This document shows, in pieces, positions 8,714 to 18,211 of a stretch of 64,000 nt of DNA; positions within the stretch are counted from its first letter, which is position 1; every line of letters starts with the position of its first letter. The stretch is from a halophilic archaeon (GTDB taxonomy: Archaea > Halobacteriota > Halobacteria > Halobacteriales > Haladaptataceae). Under the pieces are notes generated by a model. The model was not told where the DNA came from. It made no database searches and was given only the letters and a program-made list of their open reading frames with translations. The stretch is from the NCBI GenBank assembly GCA_003298465.1, contig QNGA01000005.1:186001-250000 (forward strand). The letters are read 5' to 3'. The position numbers were made by a program, and so were the translations under genes.

Positions 8714-10141
8714 ATGGACGGTCAAGAAAATACTACACCCAAATCAGCCAACAACCCGAAGCTTCGAGGAGTATCTAAATTCAAATCTATCTTAGTAGCA
8801 GTTACCCTCTCGTTTACTTCGGCTGTATTGTTTGCAGCATGTTATATATTTCTCCCGCTAGGGGTGATTGTAGTCGCAGCTCAAGCATCATCGTCAATCG
8901 ATGTATTTGCTGCTATTCTTGCTATACTAGGTATATGGACTCTTCCGTTATTCGGGTCTATACTTATTTATATAATCGTAGTATTTGGGATCCGACAAGA
9001 TGAAAAGGAGCTGGAAAGTGGACATTTTTTCGGAATTATTTTCGGAACCATTGTCTTGACCGCAGTTTGGTTCCTCCCTCTTTGGGAATCTTCTCTTCCC
9101 TCACTGGCGAGCATTCTACGTCCGCTCCGAGTAGATGGTCTATTTAATAACCCGTGGATGATGGGTCTTAGTTGGTTTGCATGCATTCCTATGCTTGCAT
9201 ATGCTCATCTTTATGGCTTGGCGACCTACGATGACGATGGTTCCTCGCAAACAGAGAAGAGACAACGCGCGCGAGCACCTCGATTTAGCTCAAGTAGCAA
9301 AACGTCAACACAGCCGGCCAGGTCAGAAATCCACAATGGCAAATCTGCGAATGGTGATGAGAAATCAGTCTCACGGGATTCACAACAGCACAAATATAGA
9401 TGGAAAACAGCACCAGATACGCTATTTGAGGATATCGGTGGGCTGAATAAGTTGAAAACGGAGTTCGAGCGATCGGTACTCCGGCCTCTTACCCGTGTTG
9501 ATGATGCGTACGAGCGGTTCAACGTCTCACCGCCGAATGGGATTCTCCTCTACGGTCCACCTGGGACCGGCAAGACCCTGTTCGCTCGTGCGATTGCTGG
9601 TGAACTCGGCCATCCGTATCTCGAACTGAGTGCTGGCGATATCAAATCTCGCTGGATCAACGAGTCGACCGAGCAGGTAAACCAGCTGTTCAACGAAGCC
9701 GCGCAGTTCGACCGCTGTGTCATCTTCATTGACGAAATCGACGCGTTACTTGCTGGGCGCGGAAATGACCTCCATCGTGAACACGCCCAGGTCGTCAACG
9801 AGTTCCTCGCGTATCTGGACGATGAAGACCCGAACTTCCTCGTGATTGCAGCGACGAACCGCCCCGATCTTCTCGATGAGGCCGCGACTCGTCGCGGACG
9901 GTTCGATCAGCAGTACGAACTCAGTCTTCCTGACAAGGACGCACGGAAGGCCATCTTCCGCGTACAACTCTGCGATCGCCCGACGGCACTCGACGAGGTG
10001 GAATACCGGGAGTTGGCCGACCGCTCGGAGGGACTCAGCAGCGCTGATATCGTTGGTATCGTCGACGACGCGGCAGTGTCTGCGGCCGAACGCAATGCAG
10101 AGGCGATTACAGCAGCAGATCTTTTCGAATCGTTTCCGTGA
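8714..10141 (+). CDS. Membrane-anchored AAA+ ATPase (Cdc48/FtsH-like, no protease)
   Basis: About 475 residues. The N-terminal half carries four hydrophobic helices (starting KSILVAVTLSFTSAVLF, then IFLPLGVIVVAAQ and further helices to ~residue 170) and a charged linker. The C-terminal half is a complete AAA+ module: Walker A GPPGTGKT (~283-290 counted from the GTG at 8708), Walker B VIFIDEIDALL, sensor-1 AATNRPDLLDEA, and arginine fingers in RRGRFD. No zinc-protease motif follows, so it is not FtsH. It probably remodels or powers the membrane complex encoded upstream, taking the place of an assembly ATPase; this is inference. The ATG at 8714 follows a possible GTG at 8708. The first ~700 bp are AT-rich compared with the ATPase half. 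Confidence 0.72.
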   Translation: MDGQENTTPKSANNPKLRGVSKFKSILVAVTLSFTSAVLFAACYIFLPLGVIVVAAQASSSIDVFAAILAILGIWTLPLFGSILIYIIVVFGIRQDEKELESGHFFGIIFGTIVLTAVWFLPLWESSLPSLASILRPLRVDGLFNNPWMMGLSWFACIPMLAYAHLYGLATYDDDGSSQTEKRQRARAPRFSSSSKTSTQPARSEIHNGKSANGDEKSVSRDSQQHKYRWKTAPDTLFEDIGGLNKLKTEFERSVLRPLTRVDDAYERFNVSPPNGILLYGPPGTGKTLFARAIAGELGHPYLELSAGDIKSRWINESTEQVNQLFNEAAQFDRCVIFIDEIDALLAGRGNDLHREHAQVVNEFLAYLDDEDPNFLVIAATNRPDLLDEAATRRGRFDQQYELSLPDKDARKAIFRVQLCDRPTALDEVEYRELADRSEGLSSADIVGIVDDAAVSAAERNAEAITAADLFESFP

Positions 10142-10672
10142 GCGTGTTTGCCGCGACTGTATGCCTCGCTACTTTAACTATGGTTATTAATTTCCCGTTA
10201 CAGCCGTGTTGTCTGAGTTAAGTGAGGTCCTTTTAATTCAAGGCGGGGTCGAATAGTATAGTATACTAACTCAGTTGACTATCATCTCCCCCGTTTCCAG
10301 GTGCGTATTCGTACCCCGGACTCGGTAGCCTGTGAAGCAGTATTACGTTAACCAATCTTCTGGGATTCATCCTATGGCTACAGCTGTGGGCGTTCTCCCT
10401 GCACTACTGTGGTCATCGAGTGGGGATAAAAAGACGTTTGAACGCTTTTGCTGCTTTGTATAGTTTTGCTAGTTTTTAGCGTTTAGAATTTCTTCTATCC
10501 TCCATATGGTTCAGGGGAACTCATCCTATTCCGTAGGAATAAATACTTAAAACGAACTTCATAAAAATACAGTGGATATACTAAACCCACGTTAGATACC
10601 AGCTTGATCTCCGAAGCTGCTGAGAAGAGTAGTGTTTTTACAATAATCACTATCGCTGTGTATTATTTCTCA
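10142..10672. other. AT-rich gene-free boundary between secretion module and cargo
   Basis: About 530 bp with no credible gene on either strand. It separates the convergent AAA+ and multicopper-oxidase genes. An AGTATAGTATACTAACT stretch lies near 10255 and the DNA is AT-rich towards 10600. It marks the left edge of the non-secretion block 10673-21493. No direct repeat or hairpin matching the other side was recognised. Confidence 0.4.
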
Positions 10673-12337
10673 TTAATTCTTCTGTGGCCTGGATTTTCTG
10701 GACGGCCCGTTCTCGTTCCCTGTCACGACTTCGAACGGACGCATCATTTCGTGATCCTCGTGTTCTAGTATATGACAATGGAAGGGGAATTTGCCGGTGA
10801 AATCACCGAATTTAACGAGAATTCGCACTGTCTCACCGGGATTCACCCGCACTACGTCCTTCCCAATTTGTTCGTTCGGTGCCGGCTCTTTCGTCCCATT
10901 TGGGCCACGCCCAATGACACTGAAGTCGACTAAATGCAGATGAATGGGATGGGCATGATGGGTCGTGTTTTCGAGTTCCCAGATCTCGGTTGTATCAAGC
11001 TGCGGTTTGACAGTTGTCTCCTCGAAGAACCGTGAGTGATTAATTAGATGGAGCGGAAGCCCGTATTTGTCCATCGTCATACTGAGAACCATATGCCGCG
11101 TCGTGCGTGCGGCATTTTTGTTGATATCGGAGTTCGGAGGAAGGGCTAAGTCTGCCGGATCGGCACTGGTGTCTTTGGGCTTCGTATTCGGATCTGCGAC
11201 ACGGATCTGGAACACTTCAGGGAGATCACTTCCCTCATTTTTGCCTTCGAAAGGGAACTCAGCGGTGTTGGTGACCGTGAATGTCTCGCCGGCATACTCC
11301 GAGAAATCGACAATGATGTCTGCACGTTCGAATGGGGAGAGAAGTAGCGACTTTAGAGTATGTTCTGGACCCAGGGGGACGACTGATTTTAAGAACCCAT
11401 GGTCGGCCGCGAATTGGTACAGTGTCGGGACAGCAGTCCCGGATTCATTCTTGAGGTGAAGATTGAATGTCCGGCCGTTCGCCTGATTGATACATCGGAA
11501 GCGGTAGCGGCGGGGTTCAACCTCGAGATACGGCCAGACGGCTCCATTGACAACAGCCGTGTCGCCTGCGAAGTTCGCGACGAATGAATCGGGATAGTAG
11601 AGTGACCCGTCTTCATTAAACGACCGATCCTGGAGCATAAGTGGGATTTCGTATTCGCCGCTGGGCAAGTTGAGATTCTCTTCCACCTGACTTCGAATGA
11701 AGTAGAAACCTGCAAGTCCGGCGTAGACGTTGAGTCGACTAATCCCCAGTGCATGATCGTGGTATGTCGTTGTGCATCTAGACTGCCGGTTCGGAATATC
11801 GTGGACATGTTTGACGAATCCAGGGCCAGTAATCCCGTCGGGAGATTTCCACATCGTCGCTTGTCCATCACTGGCGTGCTCAATGTTGAGTCCATGAAAA
11901 TGAGTGACTGTTCGAGCTTCTGGGACAGGACCATCGTATTGGGGATAGTCCTCGGGCTTTGTTCCCCGAATTCGTTCATCAACGTCGAAAAGGTGGTCTG
12001 AGGGCAGCTGACTATTATCGTATCGTACTTTGAGGTGCTGGTTTCGACGCCCCTCGATTATCGGCCCGGGGAAGCTTCCGTCGAAGCCCCAAACTGTCGT
12101 GTCTGGTAGGTCTGGGTGGAGATTTTGTGTGAACTCTGTTACTGATACCTCGTGGTATTCTGCTCCCTTTCGTTTTCCGTCTGGGTCTCGTACTGCTGGG
12201 ATCGGTAAGGGTTGTACGTATTTCTCAAGAGCAGGAGATGATTGTGCGGTTGTCTTCCCGATACTGTGTGAGATGCTTCCTGCTATTCCTAGTGCCGTAC
12301 CTGCTTTTAGCAGCCGTCGCCTTGATATTTTGCTCAT
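10673..12337 (-). CDS. Twin-arginine-exported multicopper oxidase
   Basis: A 554-residue three-cupredoxin enzyme. The N-terminus is a Tat signal (SRRRLLKAGTALGIAG). All four copper motifs are visible: THFHGL (~147-152), YHDHALG (~194-200), HPIHLHLVDF in the last domain, and FHCHILEHEDHEMM, which holds the T1 Cys-His pair and axial Met. This is the bilirubin-oxidase/CotA/CopA-like class that oxidises phenolics or metal ions while reducing O2 to water outside the cell. Substrate cannot be told from sequence. The ATG at 12337 was preferred over a TTG two codons upstream. It is a single gene facing the AAA+ gene and belongs to the cargo block. Confidence 0.92.
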   Translation of the reverse strand: MSKISRRRLLKAGTALGIAGSISHSIGKTTAQSSPALEKYVQPLPIPAVRDPDGKRKGAEYHEVSVTEFTQNLHPDLPDTTVWGFDGSFPGPIIEGRRNQHLKVRYDNSQLPSDHLFDVDERIRGTKPEDYPQYDGPVPEARTVTHFHGLNIEHASDGQATMWKSPDGITGPGFVKHVHDIPNRQSRCTTTYHDHALGISRLNVYAGLAGFYFIRSQVEENLNLPSGEYEIPLMLQDRSFNEDGSLYYPDSFVANFAGDTAVVNGAVWPYLEVEPRRYRFRCINQANGRTFNLHLKNESGTAVPTLYQFAADHGFLKSVVPLGPEHTLKSLLLSPFERADIIVDFSEYAGETFTVTNTAEFPFEGKNEGSDLPEVFQIRVADPNTKPKDTSADPADLALPPNSDINKNAARTTRHMVLSMTMDKYGLPLHLINHSRFFEETTVKPQLDTTEIWELENTTHHAHPIHLHLVDFSVIGRGPNGTKEPAPNEQIGKDVVRVNPGETVRILVKFGDFTGKFPFHCHILEHEDHEMMRPFEVVTGNENGPSRKSRPQKN

Positions 12338-12881
12338 TGCCAAGATTCATTTTATTATGTAATTTTATTAGTAATTCTTTCTTTGACTGGAGGTGCTGCC
12401 AATGTTTCTGGCAAAGTCCAGTCTGATTATTAGATCTATAATGGTTCTGCACCTAGCTATCCTGTTAGGATATGTCTATTAATATTTTCGACCATACTAA
12501 CGGGTGTTAGGTTCAGGTTGCTTCAAAAAGCGAATTTACTCCTGAATACTATCTGAACCCAGATATATGAAGAGCAATTGTTAGAAACAACTAGGCAGCT
12601 TAGCGATAGGTTCCTCCATTCAGTGATATCGACTCTCTGCTTAAGGCTATCAGTTTTCGATGGAGGTGAGTTTCAAACCATCGCTATTTTGATATATTAC
12701 CAAATACTCCGATACTACTTGGTTAGTAGGGGACAGACTGAACAAGCATCTCTAGATAAATTTGGCGCTTATCTCCCGAACTATTATTATATTTCTTTAA
12801 TTTTGAACCATGATTTATGTGTTAGTCAGAATATTAATCCAACGAAAGAGTTTACTACTGGACAACGTACCACGTTATCGT
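12338..12881. other. AT-rich divergent intergenic region
   Basis: About 540 bp between the divergent multicopper oxidase and substrate-binding-protein genes. A plus-strand open frame from 12578 overlaps the Liv gene in another frame and has no family features. The stretch presumably holds both promoters; several TATA-like AT patches are present but none is decisive. Confidence 0.4.
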
Positions 12882-14216
12882 ATGACAGACAAACAACTGT
12901 CGTCACGGCGTCGGTATCTCAAACTAGCCGGCTCGGCCAGCATCGTCAGCCTCGCCGGCTGCATGGGCAACAATGCCTCGAATAGTGGCGGCCAACAAAC
13001 CACAACGACTGACACCAGTAGCAACAATCAATCCAACAACTCCAGCGGACAGGCGATTTCAATGGGTTCCATCATACCCATTACTGGATCACTGTCGGCA
13101 TATGGAAGTGGCATGCAGAAAGCCGTCAACCTCGCAGCAAAGAACATCAACGACGCCGGCGGTCCACTCGGACGCAACATCAACGTTGTTAACAAGGACA
13201 GCCAGACGCAGCCATCCAAGGCAATCCAGAAATACAGCTCGCTAGTGAACGAGAACAATATCGTCGGATTCGTCGGCGCAGCCTCGTCAGGCGTGTCAGT
13301 TCCAATTGCCCAGCGAGTTGCCAAAGATAAGGTAATGCAGGTCAGCCACGCCAGTACTACCCCTGCGCTGGCAGAGATCGGCTTCGGACAAGACGGAAAG
13401 AAGCCCAAATACTTCGGCCGAACTTCCCCAAACGACGCCCAGCAGGGCATCGTCATGGGCCGCATCCTCAGTGAGAAAAAGTACATCGGTGCAGACAAGG
13501 CCGCTTTCCTCTACGTCGACAACCCCTATGGCGAGGGCTTAGCACAGAAGGCAAAAAAGGCATTCAAGGGCCAGACCACCAACATGGTCGCCTATTCAAA
13601 GAAGGCGACCGACTACTCCTCAACGCTTGATAAACTGTTCCAAGGGAATCCCGATGGTGTCGGCTTTGTCGGCTATCCAGGAAACGGGAAGACCATCTTG
13701 AAGCAGTGGGCGGAAGGTGGGTACGGCGGTAACTGGGTCCTCAGTGAAGGGCTCAACAGCAAGAAATTCTTGACAAACAACCGCAACATCACTGCAAATA
13801 TGTACCTTGCCTCACCTTCTCCTGAATCCACAAAAGGCGCCAAAGAATTCGAGAAGATGATGGGTGAGAAGAACACGCTGTTTGCTCCACACGCCTACGA
13901 CGCATTGTTCCTCCAGGCATTAGCTATCCAGAAAGCCGGCGAAGCCTCCGGAACAGCGATCGCGAAAAACATCCGTGACGTAAGTCGCCCCAACAGTGAT
14001 GCCGACGTGACCGTGTCTGTCGGCCAGTTCAAGAAGGCCAAACAAGCATTGAAAAACGGCAAGAGCATCAACTACGCCGGCGCATCCAGCCCCGTAAACC
14101 TCAACAAAGCACTTGAACCGATCAACCGCTTCGCTATTATGCAGGTTCCAGAGCAAGGCAAAGCCACCAAGACCTTAGAAGAGATTCCGCGCTCATATTT
14201 CAAGGGGAAACTCTAG
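12882..14216 (+). CDS. Liv-type ABC transporter substrate-binding lipoprotein
   Basis: A 444-residue periplasmic-binding protein of the type I (LivJ/amide-urea) fold. It has a twin-arginine signal with lipobox (SRRRYLKLAGSAS, then SLAGC), a Thr/Ser/Asn-rich tether, and the characteristic opening SMGSIIPITGSLSAYGSG. Lobe signatures include a GFVGAASSGVSVPIA loop and a FGRTSPNDAQQG segment. It would capture a branched-chain amino acid, amide or similar ligand outside the membrane for the permease encoded convergently at 14751-19657. The start at 12882 was chosen because it places the Tat motif at the N-terminus; an upstream frame extension to 12810 is not needed. The ligand is unknown. Confidence 0.88.
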   Translation: MTDKQLSSRRRYLKLAGSASIVSLAGCMGNNASNSGGQQTTTTDTSSNNQSNNSSGQAISMGSIIPITGSLSAYGSGMQKAVNLAAKNINDAGGPLGRNINVVNKDSQTQPSKAIQKYSSLVNENNIVGFVGAASSGVSVPIAQRVAKDKVMQVSHASTTPALAEIGFGQDGKKPKYFGRTSPNDAQQGIVMGRILSEKKYIGADKAAFLYVDNPYGEGLAQKAKKAFKGQTTNMVAYSKKATDYSSTLDKLFQGNPDGVGFVGYPGNGKTILKQWAEGGYGGNWVLSEGLNSKKFLTNNRNITANMYLASPSPESTKGAKEFEKMMGEKNTLFAPHAYDALFLQALAIQKAGEASGTAIAKNIRDVSRPNSDADVTVSVGQFKKAKQALKNGKSINYAGASSPVNLNKALEPINRFAIMQVPEQGKATKTLEEIPRSYFKGKL

Positions 14217-14389
14217 CACTTCGGTGCTTGAGTACTGGACCAGCATTCAGTCGATATCGCTTTTGCACTCACCAACACGCCATCTCCAGAGGCCTCGATT
14301 AGTTCACGCGCTACCGCTGAAACAAGACGTCTTAGTCTCAAAGGCGCGGTATACGTTACTGACCACTGTGGAATGGGTTAGCTGTAATT

Positions 14390-14755
14390 GAGGGCGCTAA
14401 GCCCCCTTCCTCAAGCGCGAGCGAAGCGAGCGGTAGGGAGGGGATACAGCGCCCGCACAGTTCGCAAGCAGTTCCTCCGTTACACTTACTACCCAAGCGG
14501 TTGACAGTGGGGAGTCCGATACTCACCACGCTTCCGTCGGTGTTCAAGCGCGACACAAAGCGCGTACCGTCGGTTGTGGCCGAGTGTCCATCAGGTAGGA
14601 GTGGGACACTCCGAACCACCCGTAAAGGGACGTCGCCTGCGGAGTCTGGAATCCCTGTGCCTTCGGGTACAAATTCCGACACAGAAACAGGAAGCCCTGT
14701 CCTCAACAACCGAGGGGCGGGTAGCCCCGAGCGCGGTAGGGCAGGGTAGTTCACC
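14390..14755 (+). mobile_element. Decayed tnpB-type element between liv genes
   Basis: A long imperfect palindrome opens it (GGGCGCTAAGCCCCC at ~14392, pairing with GGAGGGGATACAGCGCCC at ~14438). The plus-strand frame 14501-14749 resembles the variable C-terminal tail of haloarchaeal IS1341-type TnpB, ending ...TETGSPVLN, but has no nuclease domain. The element ends in a hairpin and AGGGTAGTTCAC, a typical right end of such elements, which overlaps the last codon of the livF gene. The opening palindrome also occurs at 43998. The transposase part is lost, so this is a remnant or a short non-autonomous copy. The family assignment rests on recollection of the tail motif and end sequences. Confidence 0.55.
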
Positions 14756-15515
14756 CGGCTTCTTCGCTCTCGTCGGCAACTTCGACTTCACTCCCGGACG
14801 AGGTTCCGCCACCACCTCCAAGATAGAGGTCTGTAACTTCCTCGTTGTCTAACAACGCGTGGCCGGAGTCTTCGAAACGGTTCTCGCCCATATCGAGTAC
14901 GTACCCACGATCCGAGTTCCGCAGCGCCTTTTTGGCGTTCTGTTCGACCATGAGGATAGCTGTGCCGGCAGCATTGATCTCCTTGATTTTATCGAACACC
15001 TCATCAACTAAATCGGGCGCAAGCCCCGCTGAGGGTTCGTCGACAAGCATCAGATCCGGATCAACCATGAGTCCACGACCCATCGCAAGCATCTGTTGTT
15101 GGCCACCGGACATCGTTCCGGCTTTCTGTCCTTGTCGCTCCTCGAGAATCGGGAAGTGACTGAACACTTCTTGGAGTGCCGCTTGCGGCACCTCGTCAAG
15201 AATGTATGCGCCCATCCGCAGGTTCTCTCGAACCGTCAAGCTTGGGAAGACATTGTCCGTTTGAGGGACATAACACATTCCAGTGCGAGTAATGTCGTCG
15301 GGTTCGTACTCCGTGATCTCCTCGCCGGCGAATGTGACCGCGCCATCCCAGCACGGGATGAGTCCGAACACTGCTTTCATGAATGTCGACTTGCCGGCTC
15401 CGTTCGGGCCGATAATGCAGACGACCTCCTCCTCATGGACATCCATCGAGACTCCGTGGAGAATCTCTGCGTCACCATACCCGCTGACGATGTCGCGAGC
15501 TTCTAATAACGCCAT
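14751..15515 (-). CDS. livF: ABC importer ATPase, LivF type
   Basis: A 254-residue ABC ATPase with Walker A GPNGAGKST (~37), Q-loop CYVPQTDNVFP, signature MSGGQQQMLAMG and Walker B LMLVDEPSAGLAP with the H/D-loop region after it. The order of genes (LivH, LivM, LivG, LivF) and the pairing with LivG identify it as the second ATPase of a branched-chain amino-acid-type importer. A Gly/Ser/Glu-rich tail (GGGGTSSGSEVEVADE) is a haloarchaeal extension. Its stop codon sits within the terminal TTCAC of the adjacent IS remnant, so the tail could have been altered by insertion. Confidence 0.9.
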   Translation of the reverse strand: MALLEARDIVSGYGDAEILHGVSMDVHEEEVVCIIGPNGAGKSTFMKAVFGLIPCWDGAVTFAGEEITEYEPDDITRTGMCYVPQTDNVFPSLTVRENLRMGAYILDEVPQAALQEVFSHFPILEERQGQKAGTMSGGQQQMLAMGRGLMVDPDLMLVDEPSAGLAPDLVDEVFDKIKEINAAGTAILMVEQNAKKALRNSDRGYVLDMGENRFEDSGHALLDNEEVTDLYLGGGGGTSSGSEVEVADESEEAG

Positions 15516-15517
15516 TG

Positions 15518-16486
15518 TTACCCTCCGAGATATGCTTCGACAACACGTTCATCGGCCTGTACTTCCTCGGGTGTACCTTGCATGAGCTTCTTGCCTTGAT
15601 CCATGACGATGATCGTGTCGCTAAGATTCATGATTACCTCCATGTCGTGTTCGACGATACAGAACGTGTATCCCTGGTCACGCAGCTCTTCAATGCGGGA
15701 CAAGAGATTCTGGGTCAGTGATGGATTGACGCCTGCAACTGGTTCGTCAAGCAAGATGAGATCAGGATCGGTCATCAGCACTCGACCAAGCTCAAGCAAC
15801 TTCCGTTGACCGCCACTAAGATTGCCTGCATATTCGTCTCGGAGATGATCGAGTTCAAGCAAGTCAAGCATCTCGTCGGCACGCTCTCTGATCTCCCGTT
15901 CCTCCGACGCAACAGTATCCTGCCGGAACCACGCATTCAGCAAGTTTTCACCGGACTGCTCTTGGGGCGCAAGCAAGAGATTCTCCAGCACCGTCAGCCC
16001 CTGCAGTTCGCGTGTCAGCTGGAACGTCCGTGACAGCCCAGCACGAGCAACCTGGAACGGACGATTGCGCTTGTCGTCGAGATACTCCGTTTTGACCTGC
16101 TCCTGTCCATAGTACGTGCCGGCGCCTACCACAGCGCCGGCCGCGGCTGCGGCACCAACCCCCATCATGCCCGCTACGCCAGCAGCTGATGCAAGACCGG
16201 CGCCAAGCCCGGCAAAACTAATGCTCGACGACGAGGTCCAGATTGCCTTCTCGGAGCGACTCGGAGCCATGATTTCTTGGAGGTCACGCCCCCGATACCG
16301 AACCTCTCCGCTGTCGGGTTCGTAGAATCCAGAGATAAGATTGAACGTCGTCGTTTTGCCAGCACCATTCGGACCGATAAGTCCAGTAACCGTTCCTTCT
16401 TCGACCTCGAAGGTCGCTCCATCAACGGCTGTAATACCGCCGAACGTCTTGTGGAGCTCCTCAACTTCCAAAATCGCGTTCGTCAT
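15518..16486 (-). CDS. livG: ABC importer ATPase, LivG type, with hydrophobic insertion
   Basis: A 322-residue ABC ATPase with Walker A GPNGAGKTT (~38-46), Q-loop RTFQLTREL (~153-161), signature LSGGQRKLLELG and Walker B LILLDEPVAGVNP. LivG proteins are normally ~255 residues. Here ~70 extra residues sit between Walker A and the Q-loop (about 72-145), with a Gly/Ala-rich hydrophobic core (FAGLGAGLASAAGVAG, GVGAAAAAGAVVGAG) that looks like a membrane hairpin or glycine zipper. All catalytic motifs remain, so it should be active. It overlaps livM by 4 bp and precedes livF by 2 bp. The insert is exactly in frame and not a frameshift. Confidence 0.88.
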   Translation of the reverse strand: MTNAILEVEELHKTFGGITAVDGATFEVEEGTVTGLIGPNGAGKTTTFNLISGFYEPDSGEVRYRGRDLQEIMAPSRSEKAIWTSSSSISFAGLGAGLASAAGVAGMMGVGAAAAAGAVVGAGTYYGQEQVKTEYLDDKRNRPFQVARAGLSRTFQLTRELQGLTVLENLLLAPQEQSGENLLNAWFRQDTVASEEREIRERADEMLDLLELDHLRDEYAGNLSGGQRKLLELGRVLMTDPDLILLDEPVAGVNPSLTQNLLSRIEELRDQGYTFCIVEHDMEVIMNLSDTIIVMDQGKKLMQGTPEEVQADERVVEAYLGG

Positions 16487-18210
16487 TCGTCCTCACCCCC
16501 AGTAGCGGCCACCATTCGTCGTTCTCCCCAGATTCCCTCGGGGCGATAATACAGAATCACGATGAGCAGCGCGCCGATGAACGCAAGGCGCAGCGCCTGT
16601 ACCGACGACCGGGCCGCAGTTGGGAAGAACGCAGCAATATCGGACGTTCCTTGCTCGAACGCCCAGTAGATCACCGATCCAAGGATGACGCCGCGATTGT
16701 TGGCAGTCCCGCCGATGATGACCATCAGGAACGCGAAGAACGTCACTCGTGGTGCGAACATCGTGAACACAAGCGAGGTCGCGTAGATCGCCCAGAGCGC
16801 CCCGGCAAGTCCAGCAATTGCGCTGCCGAGGATCATCGTCTGGATTTTGTAGGCGAATGTGTTCTTCCCGAGCGCAATAGCCACGTCCTCATCCTCGCGG
16901 ATCGACTTGAGCACGCGTCCAAACGGCGACGCAACCGTCCGCTCGAGCATGAGGTAGACGATGGCAAGGATGCCGAAAATCAGCGCTAGCAGAAATCGGT
17001 TGTAATCGAAGATAACGACTGTTTCCGAGAGGAATCGTGCGAGGTTCGGTGTGGTCGTTTGGAACTTCATTAGCCAGAGGATGTTCTGCAGCAGTTGCGT
17101 GCTTGCAGCGCCAATGCCGCCTCGCTTGAATGGCATCACCAGCGCAAAGAGGAAGTACCGGAGGGCGAAGAGGAAGACAGCTGCGACACCGAGAAGATGG
17201 ACAAACTTGGAGTTAGTGCCGATGCGCGTCCAGTTGCTGCCTGCATAGTAGAGCCCGTAGAGGTACAGTGCGAGGAGAACGATTGTGCCGAGCAGGCCAA
17301 TACTGCTAGAGACATCTCCCGTTTGTTTGCCTCCGAGGAGAATGAGGGGGAGGAACGCAACAACGAATGCCACGGCGAGTCCAGCCGCGATAACAACATC
17401 ACGGACAGTTAAATTGGCGTAATAGAGTGCTAATGCGGTGGCGCCAAGAATCCAGGTGAATAGTGATGGGACGCCAAAGAAGACGAATACTGTACTCGTT
17501 CCGTTACCGGCACTGGTAGCGATTCCAGCAATTGTGCCGGCGATGACCCCAACGGCGATCGAGAGCCAGACACTCGATGTTTTCGACCGCAGACCGTTAA
17601 AGAGCTCAAGATTGCCGACACCAAGCACTGCTGTTATTGGTAGGAGGGTTGCAATACTCGTGCCATCTGATCGGGTCTCACGGCGCGCCAGCAGTTGAAT
17701 CGTGAAGTAGGCCATGGCGGCCCAAAAGATTCCGACGACAACTCCGAGGATGGCAGCCGCTTGAGGTGAGGTTCCGGGGAGCGGGAAATAGCTTCGCAGT
17801 GGGACACCGTACCCTCGTAGCGTCCCGGGTCCGTTCGCCAGCCATTTTTCTACTTGAATAACTCGCTGGGCGATGACGGAGACACCTAACAGCGTTATTG
17901 CGAGGTAGTCTTCCCGTAGTCGGATTGCTGGAAGGGCAACGAGCATGCCAAAGATACCGGCGACTATCACACCAGCTGGAATGGCGGCGAACCACGGCCA
18001 GTTCCAGCCAAGGATATACTCGATGAACTGTTGGGATTCCGGCGATGGTGCCACCAGGAGTGCTGTGGTGTATGCGCCGATGAGGTAGAATGCGACGTGT
18101 CCGATATCGAGTAGTCCGTTATAGCCGAACTTGAGGTTCAGACCTAGAGCGAGGAGTCCATAGATCCCGACAAAGATACCGAACGTGACGAGTGAGCTGG
18201 AAAGCGCCAT
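16483..18210 (-). CDS. livM: ABC importer permease, LivM type (long form)
   Basis: A 575-residue permease. The N-terminal LivM signatures are present (LALGLNLKFGYNGLLDIGHVAFYLIGAY in part, and ALPAIRLREDYLAITLLG), as are the family's C-terminal EDEDVAIALGKNTF coupling loop and a YYRPEGIWGERR tail. Typical LivM proteins have 300-420 residues; the surplus is several additional membrane helices in the middle (about residues 165-350). It overlaps livG by 4 bp. It forms the translocation channel together with LivH. The extra helices may pair with the insert in LivG; that is speculation. Confidence 0.85.
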   Translation of the reverse strand: MALSSSLVTFGIFVGIYGLLALGLNLKFGYNGLLDIGHVAFYLIGAYTTALLVAPSPESQQFIEYILGWNWPWFAAIPAGVIVAGIFGMLVALPAIRLREDYLAITLLGVSVIAQRVIQVEKWLANGPGTLRGYGVPLRSYFPLPGTSPQAAAILGVVVGIFWAAMAYFTIQLLARRETRSDGTSIATLLPITAVLGVGNLELFNGLRSKTSSVWLSIAVGVIAGTIAGIATSAGNGTSTVFVFFGVPSLFTWILGATALALYYANLTVRDVVIAAGLAVAFVVAFLPLILLGGKQTGDVSSSIGLLGTIVLLALYLYGLYYAGSNWTRIGTNSKFVHLLGVAAVFLFALRYFLFALVMPFKRGGIGAASTQLLQNILWLMKFQTTTPNLARFLSETVVIFDYNRFLLALIFGILAIVYLMLERTVASPFGRVLKSIREDEDVAIALGKNTFAYKIQTMILGSAIAGLAGALWAIYATSLVFTMFAPRVTFFAFLMVIIGGTANNRGVILGSVIYWAFEQGTSDIAAFFPTAARSSVQALRLAFIGALLIVILYYRPEGIWGERRMVAATGGEDE

Positions 18211-18211
18211 G

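Noticed and set aside
10250..10290. A TATACTAACT phrase resembling part of the TetR operator
   Set aside because: Only one half-site is present and no repressor gene is adjacent, so a regulatory site is not supported.
12578..12985. A 135-codon plus-strand frame upstream of the Liv binding-protein gene
   Set aside because: It overlaps the true gene in another frame, has no signal, domain or ribosome-binding context, and its composition matches untranslated AT-rich DNA.
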